Shown: positions 1-10,307 of the stretch, piece by piece
Layout of the letters: every line of letters begins with the position of its first letter
Position numbering within the stretch: position 1 is the stretch's first letter
Source: Clusia tigrina
Lineage: Eukaryota; Arthropoda; Insecta; Diptera; Clusiidae
DNA length: 64,000 nt
Direction of reading: 5' to 3'
Assembly: GCA_920105625.2 (NCBI GenBank)
Contig: OV050032.1
Location: 203,072,258-203,136,257 of the forward strand
Program-made: the position numbers and the translations under genes
Notes under the pieces: generated by a model
Told to the model about the DNA's origin: nothing
Database searches by the model: none
Seen by the model: only the letters and a program-made list of their open reading frames with translations

Positions 1-740
1 TATTTTGTTTTTGTTTAGTTTCATGTAATTTTAACTTTTTTCAGTTTCTTTTCAATTATTAATTTAATGTTTATAATTTTTTTGGTTTAATTTTTAAATA
101 TATTAATTATATAATAATATAATTATTTTATTATTAATATTTTTTTATTTATCCAATTTTATAATCATTTTTTTAAAATTTTTATTACATTAAAAACAGG
201 ATGTTTATATATTTTTTATTTGTGCGTTATCCAATTTTAAGCATGATTTTTTAAATTTATTATTTATGTGCAAATTTCACTCTGAAAACTTTCTTAATTT
301 TATTAATTTTATATTATATGAATATTTTTTCTGTTCTTTTCAGTTTATTATTTTCTTGTTTTTGTTTTTGTTTTGAAAGAATATTTTCACTTCTTTCTTA
401 TAATTTATTATTTCTTATAATTTTTTATTATTATTTATTATTTATAATTATTTATTAATTATTATTTTTTATTATTTATTTAATTAAATTTTATTTATTT
501 ATTTTTTTATTTATTATTTTTAATTATTTATTATTCTGTATTATTTATTATTATTTGTAATTTTTTTTATTTTTTACTATTTTTTATTATTTATTATTTT
601 CTATTTTTAGTTATTTCTTATTATTTATTATTTTTTTATATATTATTTTTCATTATTTATTATTTCTTATTATTAATTATTTTTTATAATTATTATTTTA
701 TTATTTAGTTTTTTATTTAATAATTTTTTGACCCCGGCAC
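1..740. repeat. AT-rich low-complexity DNA (TTATTATT-type)
   Basis: Almost pure A/T dominated by TTTATTATTTATTA words and T runs. No open frame of note and no transposon signature. It ends sharply at about 730, where ordinary mixed-composition DNA begins. Confidence 0.8.
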
Positions 741-959
741 AGGATCTTCGTTTACTTGAATCGAACTTAATTGAACATTAATCACAAGAATTATGTTTAA
801 CACGAATGCAATTGCTAAAATAAATTGCATTAATTTTAAGTTTAAGTTTGAACGGACTACGAACTATTTTGAATGGGTCGAGTGCGGTTTTCTTGGCGGA
901 CAACGTTTGATCACATTTTTAATTGCGTTTGGTAATTATTTTCGATATATTTCAATCTT

Positions 960-1660
960 AGGAACTTGAAATTCAATTCGCAACTCTTCTCGAAGCGAAC
1001 TGAGGGCCAGCAGCTCAGTCAATTGTACTTAAAAGACATTTTTGGCTCACGAACAGTTCTTCTGCGTGTGATTTGGTTCTTTTATTATTTGATCATCCTT
1101 GGCTAAAATTACGCGTGGTGATTAATCCGGTCGCAATTCCGCTGCGAAGCTGAATTTTCGGTGCTATCGCCAGCATTGAAGAGGAGAGCGAATTGTTGTG
1201 TGTGAGGAACAACTGTTCGGTGCGCACTTTCGAGTGAAGACTTTCGCGTTCGTTCACTGGCGTTGTTGGAATGCAATTGAAAAGCGCCCTGATCGCTCGC
1301 CTTCGAATTGCAATCGTTTCGATCGGTGGCGATGGTGGTGCTGGTGGTGGGGAAATGTGCGGCAGTGGCGGCGGCGTTGTTGCTGCTGCTTCTGTTGCTG
1401 CTGCTATGCTAGTGCAACACCCTTGGCAGCCCCAAGTAAACACTGCTTCAGCGGCAGTGGCAGTGGCAGCGGCGGCAGCAAAGGCAACGGCGGCCACGTC
1501 CTCCGCTCACTTAGAACACACAACACCCAAGATACGCGCACTAACTAGTGCAGACAATTCGACAGACAGCGCAGAATGCAGGAGTCAAGACGAAGTGTCA
1601 AATGCTAAAAATAGTCACCGAAAATAGACACCATCGTTCCCGTTCCCCGTGCTCTGTGCC
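960..1660 (+). other. GC-richer island, possible 5' exon/UTR
   Basis: This island stands out in base composition from the AT-rich DNA on both sides. A plus-strand frame opens with ATG at 1,271 and runs to 1,627 (118 codons); it begins MQLKSALIARL and then becomes Ala/Gly-rich because of GCT/GCA/GGC triplet runs (about 1,375-1,500). TCAGT words resembling insect initiators occur near 1,014. Such islands often are 5' UTR or first coding exons of fly genes, but no domain is recognisable and the frame may be a by-product of the triplet repeats. Transcript evidence would decide. Confidence 0.25.
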
Positions 1661-4100
1661 CGTGCCCGTGCCCGTTCCATTAGATGCCCCGTTTTATTCC
1701 CGAAAATATGCAGCGACAGTGTCCCCGCAAACTCATAGACACACAAATATGTGTGTGGCTGGCCCTGAGTGTGAGTGTGTGAGTGAGCGAGTGTGTGTGT
1801 GTTGATATTAACTGCCTGCACTTTCTAATTTCTTTTCTAAATGCGTCTGTCTCCAAGAATGCGTCAATGTGCGAGCGCACGCTTCAAACTCCGTCGAGAA
1901 TTTCAACGGAATTTTCGCTTCAAGATTTAAAAACAAATTATAAAATTTTTAACTTAATTAAATCCTTTTTTTAAATAGAAAAAATAAAACTTTTTTTTGT
2001 TTATTTATTTAAAATTTCTTCATGAATTTGCTTGGAAAAGAAAATGTATTTTTATAATATTGCTTCATGCAATTTTTGCCAGACCCCGATTAAAAATTTC
2101 TTCATGATTGAAAGACTTCCTTCCTTAAGACCCCGCTGCACCCCGTACTACTTTCCATGATGCAGACCAGTATATGGGGAGGAGTATTAGAGTCCTTTGC
2201 ACACTGTCTGTGAGCATATGATGCTCAGAAAATGGGCTCTAAATGAGGCTCTAATCGTATAGATTACTGCAGAGGCGTATCTCAAATTCCACCTTTGTAT
2301 GAGGATCAATATCAATAAATCTGGTTAGAATGTCCAGGATCGTTAATACGCGGCAAAAGAACGAAAAGTAATGTCCTGACTGCAACTATGATATGATGGT
2401 GTAATTAATCTTAAGAGAAATCCACAAAAAACCACGCCTTTATTTTAGATTGCCAGACCGACCTTGATGAGATCGAGTCTAAGTTAAAAGCAATTTCATC
2501 GTTTGATCCCGACAGACTCTGCCGCTTTAAAGGCCGGGCATGGAGTCTGCCTAGTAACCTACGAGCAAACTGTATTAGATCGATAGGCAGTTCTAGACAA
2601 CAATCACGTTTCGTTGTCCCCTAAAACATTCTTTGTCCGGAAAGGTTCATCTTCCTGAATTAAACTCAACATTCTTTGTCCGGAAAGGTTCATCTTCTTG
2701 AATTAAACTCTTCCATGGCGAAAGAGTACTATAACAAATCTCATCATGCCTGGTTTTTAAGGAGTCTGGGTCAAAATTTTGTACACCTTTCAAAGATTTT
2801 GTAAGTTTTAGAGTTATTAGGAACACATATCGAAAGCTTTGTGAGCTTTTAAACAATTTGCATCTGCCAAGAAGCATCTCAAGTTTGGGGTGGAAGTTCC
2901 GTGTTCCCCCGCCTACTTCTGCTGTGATTTTCTTCAAGCTTCCCCCAAGAGAACTGGAAGTCAATAAGAGTACTTACTGAAGTACTACGTTCAGAGAAGC
3001 TTAGAAGCTCCTGGACACTAATCTAATCTGAGATTTTTCCCACTTGAATTGGGAACACCTTGCAGAATGTCGGAGGTGTCTCCTGCTGTCTGTCGGAGGT
3101 GTCTCCTGCAGTCTGAAGAAGCAAATAATTGTGGTTATAAAGTACGTCACTGCTTCGTCCTTGTTTTTATACCCGGACACGATTACCATTAATTCTTTCA
3201 AAGTCACAAGTGAGGTACGAGCGATTCGAGACAATGATGCACAACAACAATGTTCCCAGAGCAGGATGACTGACTCAACAATCAGAAGAATAACCATGCC
3301 TGCAAATAAAAGAAGGAACACACGATGGTGTTGGGCCCAATTTGAATCATTTTTTGAATAATTCTGGGGAATCCTTAGAACATTTTCTTTAATTTAGTAA
3401 GAAGCATAGTTGAGAAGGGAATCATTGAATCATTCGATACAAGTACCTTTGGAGGATCCCCAGCCTTGAGTATTGCTATTTTGAGTACTGTGGATAAAGC
3501 TCCAAATCAACATAGAAGGGAAGGCACTGTGCTCACCAGACGAGGCCTTCCAGTTCGCCTTACAATGCAGCACAAAAATCGGCTCGCATGCCACAGACAA
3601 TAACACAGACCCAAGTAGAGAACACACTAGCATCTATTTGCAACAGTAGCTGCGCACGTGCGCCCATGCACTCGGCCTCGCCCACACGAACACACCCACG
3701 CAATGGCGCGCCACACACCCGCGTACTTGCTGCATTACTCAACAGCTCGTGTGCGCTCAGGATGCGATCTGTGCTCGGTTGGGGAGCGGAGCGCGTAACA
3801 CTGGCTTGCTGCCAGTTCATTCACCTCCGTTCGGTGGAAGCGAATCAAAACAAAACTCAACTCAACACAACAGAACAGAACACCACAGAACAGAATAGAA
3901 CAAGCGACAGGGAAATGGCTCTGCCACTGGGAACTGCAGCAGGACGATGCAAGCGAGGGTTTATTCACCTATGCGCGCCAGCCGCACATGTGATGAACGC
4001 GCACTTCAAAGAAGCAACACGAATACTCTATCCGCGCCTGTATCTATCTGCGGCATCTGATATGTGCAGGAGATACTGTAACGCTTGTGGCGCGAGGCAC
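1661..4100. other. Intergenic DNA, no gene recognised
   Basis: Mixed-composition DNA with GT/AC microsatellite-like stretches (about 1,740-1,800) and short open frames of no recognisable family. It contains a 43 bp direct repeat (2,625-2,710) and a short repeat around 3,065-3,115 (TCGGAGGTGTCTCCTGC twice). The stretch 3,540-4,110 is less AT-rich but reads as no known protein on either strand. Confidence 0.6.
2625..2710. repeat. 43 bp tandem duplication
   Basis: Two adjacent copies start at 2,625 and 2,668, each opening AACATTCTTTGTCCGG; they differ at one visible base. A simple local duplication in intergenic DNA. Confidence 0.85.
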
Positions 4101-4109
4101 CCTTAGCAG

Positions 4110-5370
4110 CGCATGGGGAGATTGTATTACGAGCACAGAGGGCGACAGCACAGCATCAGTACTCGGCGCAGCAGCAGCATCACGAAGTTCATTAACATAA
4201 TTACCGGTAGTCTTATCAGTGGCATAATGAAGGGCATCAGCAGCGTTATCATCTTCATATCCATCTTAGCCAACCAGTATTATAAGTTTCATCAGGATGG
4301 CTGCGATTACTCTCATCGCCATCCTCATCAATCAATATAATCGGAATAACATAAATAGATATTACCATTATCATCTTCATAGTTATACTCAGCCTTATCA
4401 TGAACATAGTAAAGAGCAGCATCACCATAACATAACATTATCATCTTCAGAATCAACAGAAATATCTGCACTGCCATCATGATATGCGCAGATTATAATC
4501 TACACAATCATGATCAGCATTATCTTATTAATAGACTGTACTTAGTCATTCGTAGTCATTTTTAGCCGAAACATGTTCGACTCAACCCTTAACGTTGCCA
4601 TCATAGTCATTGGCATTATCATTCGTTACCATTCATAGGTAGAGTCATCATAATTATGATCATAGTCATAATCTATATTTCTATTATATAGTTTATATTC
4701 ATAGACTGCAGCATATCATTATAGATTATCATCTTCGTAATCATTTCCATTATTATGTCCTTCGTAATCATCGTCTGCCTCATCATGAAAATAGTATAAT
4801 TAGCATCACCGTCATCTTAAATCAGAACATGATCAGCATTCTCATCTCCAACTCAATCAGGAGCATGTTCAGAATTATCCATTTTATCCCAATCGTGAAT
4901 ATAATCAGCAATATCATCATCATCATCTAAATCAGGAACATTATTAGCATTATCATGTCCCCCTCACTCAGGAACATTATCATCTCCATCTCAATCAGAA
5001 GCATGTTCAGAATGATCCATTTTACTTCAATCGTGAACATAATCAGAAATATCATCATCATCATCTAAATCAGGAACATTATTAGCATTATCATGTCCCT
5101 CTCACTCAGGAAGATTATCAACATTATCATCAGGAACATTATTAGCATTATCATGTCCCCCTCACTCAGGAACATTATCATCTCCATCTCAATCAGGAGC
5201 ATGTTCAGAATGATCCATTTTACTTCAATCGTGAACATAATCAGCAATATCATTATCATCTTAATCTCAATCAGGAACATGATTAGAATTATCATTTTAA
5301 TCTCAAGCAGGAATATGATCAAAATTATTATTGTCATCTCAATCAGGATCATCATAAACATCTTGGCCAC
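4110..5370. repeat. ATCA/TCATTATC-rich degenerate repeat field
   Basis: Long field of degenerate ATCATC/ATTATC words. Within 4,860-5,300 a larger block is repeated: the word GCATGTTCAGAAT recurs at 4,863, 5,001 and 5,199 in long, nearly identical surroundings, giving spacings of 138 and 198 bp; the last spacing includes an extra duplicated 60 bp. Small open frames here are repeat artefacts rich in I, M and N. Confidence 0.75.
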
Positions 5371-5424
5371 TATGTTTTTTCTTAGTCAACATCTGTATCA
5401 TCAGCAAAGTTATCCCCAAATTCA

Positions 5425-5490
5425 TCACCAAAGTTAGCACCAAAGTTATCACCAAAGTTATCACCAAAGTTATCACCAAATTCATCACCA
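5425..5490. repeat. 12 bp tandem repeat (ACCAAAGTTATC)
   Basis: About five copies of a 12 bp unit. Because 12 is a multiple of three, the minus strand reads as a repeated Gly-Asp-Asn-Phe motif at the end of a 123-codon frame (5,382-5,753), which I do not recognise as a real protein. Confidence 0.75.
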
Positions 5491-5499
5491 TCGTCATGC

Positions 5500-7035
5500 A
5501 AATGTTGCGCCCGATCGACGTGAGTCTGATAAACGGAGTTGTTCAGAACAACCACGTTTCCATGTTTGTGGCCTTCCAAACAGTGACGATTTCGCGCTTT
5601 CGATCCTATTTCTTTAACTCTCTCGCTTACTTCTGGGTCCAGCAGGGTCTGGAACTGATGCTTGAATGAGTTATGCACACCAATAGTTTTTCTGTGATAT
5701 CCGACGACACCTTTCATGACTCTGACTCCTGGTTTGTTCCTCTCCGCCCTCATATTTATGCCGCCCTACACGAACCAACTCGAAGAGGTAAACGGATATC
5801 CTCATAATTCAGTGTTGTTGTTGTTGTTGTTGTTGTCTTTGTTTTGTTTTGCTCTCTTATTTTACAATTTTGTGTGCGCTTCGCTGAGATTTATGAATTA
5901 TTTCGTGTTGTTTTTAATGAATTTTATGGCCCAGCATTCCAGCGGATTAATTGTAATGACTTTCGAAACATGGTTTGAAACATGGTTTGAAATATTTGGG
6001 AACTTTTTTGTTGTTTTGTTTTTTGTGAGTTTATTCCCTTGGAAAAACTCAGAAGGATCGGTAGAGTAGGTACCCACGTGCCATGAGCGAATGTCACGAA
6101 AAAAATGCTGAACGTTTTTTTGAAGCGGGTTTTGATTTTTCGGAGGGTCTCCAACCTTATTTGCCATTGGCTCAATCTAGAAATTCTTAGTTTGTGGCAA
6201 AAACCATTGCATACTACGAGTATAATTAGAGTTATGGAGTTTACAGCACTATTTCCCGGGATCCTGTAACAGTTTCCAGTACTCCAACGTTTCTCAGAGT
6301 GAGACTGAATGATCTTTCGTAGTCTTTCGTAGCGTATGAAATCAGCCTTTGTCAGCATTTATCAACACGTTATTTTTTTCAATCTAAACTCCCTTAGAAG
6401 CAAAGATTTTCATATCTTATGTTTCAGATCTCCTGTAGTATCTGCAGGACCCCGCTTCAAGTCACTGGAGGAACTCAGGGATCATTAGACTTTTGGTACA
6501 TTTTCTCTTGAACTCGTACTTTGTTGGGAAAGTATGAAAACCCCCGAACTAAACCGGCAATCTAAGCTCAGAGAGTAGCTGAAAGAAGTATACCGAAGAA
6601 AATTGAAGACTGACGGTGGTTGGCAACGACCACGCGATACCCTAGTGTCTTAAGTGGTTGTGTGAGTTAAATGATGACTATATACTCGATATATAATATA
6701 CATACGATAACTCAATACTAAACATGGTACTCGTACTAAGTAGAACCTTTTCGTTCATATTGCATAGTTTCACAAAGTGGTGGGCGTGGCAATTCATATA
6801 AGAACCCCACAATCAGCACTAAGTTTATACTCCAAAAGAAGCGCCTCTATATTCCTATCTGGCATTGTTATGTTATCCCGTCTACTGCTTAGCTACGCTG
6901 TGTATCATGGCACGGTGTGCGAAATTTTATCTTATATAGGGCTCCGTTTAACTGTGGGCATGGCAAAGGGTTCTAGCATCCCATTTTTATTCAACACAGA
7001 TACACTGAGACTCATCGAGTATATCACAGCTTCGG
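5500..7035. other. Intergenic DNA left of the palindrome
   Basis: No gene recognised. There is a TTG run at about 5,813-5,835 and a local duplication of GAAACATGGTTT near 5,965-5,990. The last 270 bases (6,777-7,035) are open on the plus strand but match no family I know. The repeated unit of the cluster starts at about 7,036. Confidence 0.55.
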
Positions 7036-7460
7036 TAGAAGCCTAAATGGGGCTGTTTTTTATGATGACTCGAGAGTTGCATTTATGTATGTGAGGAGGG
7101 GACGCTCTTCATCTGATCCCGTTATCCTGGTAGTGGTTAATGATAGTTCACACCAGATTTCCTCCGCAAATCGTGTGGGTATAAACGAGTAGGTCTAAAA
7201 CTATGAACCTGTGTGCATAGTGGGTCATCTATTCACAAACCGAGGTGGGCTGTAGTTGTTTTCCGTCTATTCCAGTGTGCGCTGAGCCCAAAGTAGTACT
7301 GAGAAAGGCCTCACCCTACAAATCCACCTTAGGCAACCCCACACAAAGCAGTCTGGGTCTTTTCCAAGCTGAATCGTAGCAGAAAATATTTTCATAAAAC
7401 TTTTCATTGTCAAAACGAACAAAATTTAGAACCCAAATTAGAAGTTTTTGAAAAAACGCA

Positions 7461-7864
7461 ATGAATAATGCGAATGGGAAGATTGTGCTCGAAGCACTCA
7501 GGCGGCTAGATGGACCGGCCAGCTTGGACGAAATCTCCGCAATCGTGGCCGTTAAGACTGGCGTAAGTTTGCTACAGCGATTCGATTCGTCCGCAATCCC
7601 GGCATGAAAATGTCCTTTTAAATGTTTCAGTTGAGAATAAGCGACGTGAGGGCTATCGTACAAAAGACTCTGGCAGGCGGCGTGACATTTGGCTACGTGG
7701 GCCAGAAGGATCAGCGGTATTTCTTGTGCGACACGACAGGGGCTTTCAAGAATCCTCAGATGATCGAGAAGATGCGTGAGCGATGCAAGGAGAGGATGGT
7801 CGCCGCTAGGAAGATTTGGGAGGAAAAAAGAGCCCAGATTAGAAGCAGCAATCAGCGTCGCTAG
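7461..7864 (+). CDS. alpha, copy A: 111-residue two-exon winged-helix-like protein
   Basis: Exon 1 is 7,461-7,562 (ATG at 7,461, 34 codons), the intron 7,563-7,630 has GTAAGT and TTTCAG ends, and exon 2 is 7,631-7,864 (77 codons plus stop). Reading through the intron meets a stop, so splicing is needed. The protein has an N-terminal LEALRRLDGPASLDEISAIV stretch followed by SDVRAIVQKTLAGGVTFGYV and a Y-F-L strand, the helix-helix-helix-hairpin order of a compact winged-helix domain; a basic tail rich in R, K and E follows. It resembles the fly-restricted DUF4777 type, which I offer only tentatively. AATAAA lies at 8,030, 166 bp after the stop. Copies B and C encode an identical protein. Function unknown; DNA or protein binding is inference. 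Confidence 0.6.
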
Positions 7865-9560
7865 GCCAGAAGAGCCGAGCCACCCATCCTGCCTCCAGGC
7901 TTCATCGAAATTCGCTGTTTACTAAATTGAATTTTTTCCAAATTTTTCCTTGCGTCAATTTTTGAATCGTTTTTTGGGCAATTTTCGCAGAATTTTGTTT
8001 TTAAATTTATATTTTGAGATCGTGTTAAAAATAAAAACTTTTGTGAAAAACCACATTTCCAGGAAGCGTTCCATTAGTTTACCACACCTCCGAGAGCTCA
8101 CAACATTCCGATATATCCAAAAGCAAGAATCACGGAGTAGTCCACAGATCAACCTCAGAGGAATGAGGAATTTGGAATGAAGATTCGACTCCTTTGCAAT
8201 TTCCACTCACTTTCCCTTTTAAGCTCCAGAAACTCCATAGCTCGAAATCTGAATGGAATGAGAGCGCCCCCAAGATATGGGAGGATGGCGATTTCGCTGG
8301 AAAGGATCCGAGTCCTCCCCTATTGCTGAAATTGCAAGTGTATCAGAAAGAGGGCGATTCTGTTGAAATTCGTGGTCGGCCTCCCGTAACTGCTTTGGAG
8401 GTGTGTTTCGCAACTAAGTTGCCTGGAAGCAGCCGCTGTGATGTGCGAAATTTTCCTCAGCGGATCATGTTGAAGGAGGAAGAAAAGAGTATAAAAGGAA
8501 ACACAGTACGGATATCTCCAAATTCATCCCGGCTCCCTGTGCCGGTCTATATTTTGCTGAAATTGTGTTTCATCTGTCACCACTTACGTTCACAAATCCA
8601 TGCTCCATGTTCCAACTCCGTCCTTTTCATGCCCAAATGAATGGGTCCTTCGAGCTTTCTTGCGAATATGTACGGTTATTCTGCTCTCCTTGAGATATCG
8701 GTTGTTTTGTTGGGGCTTTTTAAGAAGCAGCTCATTTAGAGCTCAATAACCCTGTAATAAGGGATCGTCTATGATTGGAAGATAAATCTAAACTTCCAAG
8801 CACTTTCCAAATAAGCCGTCCGGGTGGTTGATGAGTCTGGCGAACTGACTCTTTCGGAATGCAAAAGCCAACTCCCTGAAGACTTCAATTTTCTTTTGAT
8901 CTCTTTCACACAATGAAAGAAGGCACCATTGATATTCTGAAATGACGGAATTAATCGTGGAAGATTCTCAGAGGACGATTTGTGACGTCATGAAAGACGA
9001 ATAACGAAGCAGTTCTCTCACCAGACTACCAATTGGAGACAAATCAATTTCCAAATTGACTTGTGAATGGGGAGATTCTCTGAAGAAAGGCGCCCATTTC
9101 CACACCGTTCCTCTAAACCCTCTACTATCCAATGCGTCCGTTCAGACTCGCTTCATTGGTTTGGACACTATTCACATCACAGGCAGCTTAAGCCGACAAA
9201 TTCCCCACAAATAAATACAGAAAATGGAGTCAATGTTACGAAACATATCAAATCGCACAAGGACCTTGGAATCCACTCCCATGTACCCATAATTGGGAGG
9301 CCATCAGCCGCGAACGAATCTTCATGCGCCACCCCCCTCGAACAAGAATTGACTGGAGAGGAGGAAGAAAATAATGGAACAACCTTCCTTTTTAAAATTC
9401 ATCGTTATGCATGTGGATGGGTGTGTGTGTGTGAATGCGAGTTGAAAGGACTTTGGGAGTGTGGTGAAATAATTCAAAGAACAATGCAAAAAATAATTCT
9501 TTCTTTATTTCTCACATCTTGCAAACACAGAAATGTCGGTTTGAGACGGAGTCACTTCAA
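7865..9560. other. Non-coding middle of the repeat unit
   Basis: This part separates the two convergent genes. It contains open frames of 148 (8,194-8,640) and 168 (9,067-9,573) codons, but they lack ATG starts or recognisable domains, and the versions in other copies are frame-broken or carry scattered amino-acid changes. I treat them as non-coding. The stretch 9,410-9,440 has a GT microsatellite. Confidence 0.5.
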
Positions 9561-9635
9561 TTTTGAACACTGAAAATTTTGAACACTAAAAATTTTGAAC
9601 ACTAAAAATTTTGAATACTAAAAATTTGGAAAACA
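9560..9635. repeat. Short tandem repeat in beta 3' UTR, copy A (4 units)
   Basis: About 17 bp units around TTTTGAACACTAAAA lie between the beta stop and its polyadenylation signal. Copy A has four, copies C and D six each, and the copy at 29.2 kb two. Confidence 0.8.
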
Positions 9636-9702
9636 TTTTGAATGGTACTTGAACACAGAGAATTTTGGAAGAGGCTGGGCCGGCGGCCCGCCAGCGGCCA
9701 TT

Positions 9703-10040
9703 TCAGAATCTTCTGGTGCAGCCTTGGCGTCGCGAGTTTTTTTGCTTTGAGTGAGCGTAGTCGTCATCATCAAAGGAGGGCATTGCGGAGTACAGGCCGT
9801 TTTCCCAGCAGATGAATCCGTTTTCCCTTCCAGTGTTCAACGCTTTCCGAATGTCGTCTGGTGCCAGTTCGGACTCACTCTGAAATGGTGGGAAATAATC
9901 TCATTCTCCTACTTTCGTTTGTCTGCCAAACTTACGCCTGCACTTTTCCCAACCTCGTGCACAATCTCATCGAAAGAAGCCGGCCGGCCCAGCCTCTTCA
10001 GGATAAGCAAAATTAGCAGCAGACTGTGATTTTCATCCAT
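9703..10040 (-). CDS. beta, copy A: 93-residue two-exon paralogue of alpha
   Basis: On the minus strand, exon 1 is 10,040-9,936 (35 codons), the intron 9,935-9,880 is 56 bp with GTAAGT and TTTCAG ends, and exon 2 is 9,879-9,703 (58 codons plus stop). The first exon reads LILKRLGRPASFDEIVHEVG, alignable to alpha's LEALRRLDGPASLDEISAIV, and the intron falls at the same place, after a Gly that closes the second helix. Exon 2 has PDDIRKALNTGRENGFICWE, matching alpha's second half, then an acidic DDDD and a basic tail ending RRF. The mRNA end signal (AATAAA on the minus strand) is at 9,504-9,509. All four copies have the same exon sequences as far as I can compare. Function unknown. Confidence 0.6.
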
Positions 10041-10307
10041 TTTGAATAATTTAAAGAAGATTTGCCAGGACTTGAACTACCGAAATTGTTATGAAATATT
10101 TTGTGGGAAAATTTCCATGAAACTTTATTTTCGAAACTCAGAGGTTGCTCGATTGCGATTGAGGGAAGGGAGCTGAGGTGGGAGTGCTTTCAGGTCAGTG
10201 GCGAAGTGAACAAGTGCCACTGACACCGTCTGTTATTGTTTGTACAGAGTGCGTTTGGGGGCTACTCGAGGTTCTCTGACTGTTGAGGGCGGATCTGTTC
10301 GGCACCA

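Larger units (their letters stand above)
7036..10307 (+). repeat. Repeat unit copy A (complete, carries alpha and beta)
   Basis: The 3.3 kb unit that builds the palindromic cluster. It begins at TAGAAGCCTAAATGGGGCT and ends at CTGTTCGGCACCA, just before the hAT left end. The left boundary is where copies A and B stop matching; the right boundary is where copies A and C stop matching. It holds alpha on the plus strand, about 1.8 kb of non-coding DNA, and beta on the minus strand, so the two genes converge. I see no terminal inverted repeats or long terminal repeats, so its mobility, if any, is unexplained. Confidence 0.75.

Noticed and set aside
5382..5753. 123-codon minus-strand frame with GDNF repeats
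   Set aside because: The C-terminal half is a 12 bp tandem repeat and the rest matches no family; no evidence for expression.
8194..8640. 148-codon frame between alpha and beta, also seen in copy C
   Set aside because: It starts at TTG, not ATG. Copy C differs by several amino-acid changes in a few codons (R/Q, V/M, P/S, Y/N), and copy D has other breaks, so there is no sign of protein constraint.
9067..9573. 168-codon frame in copies A and D
   Set aside because: It lacks recognisable domains, runs across a GT microsatellite and the beta 3' region, and is cut in copy C by deletion and LINE insertion.
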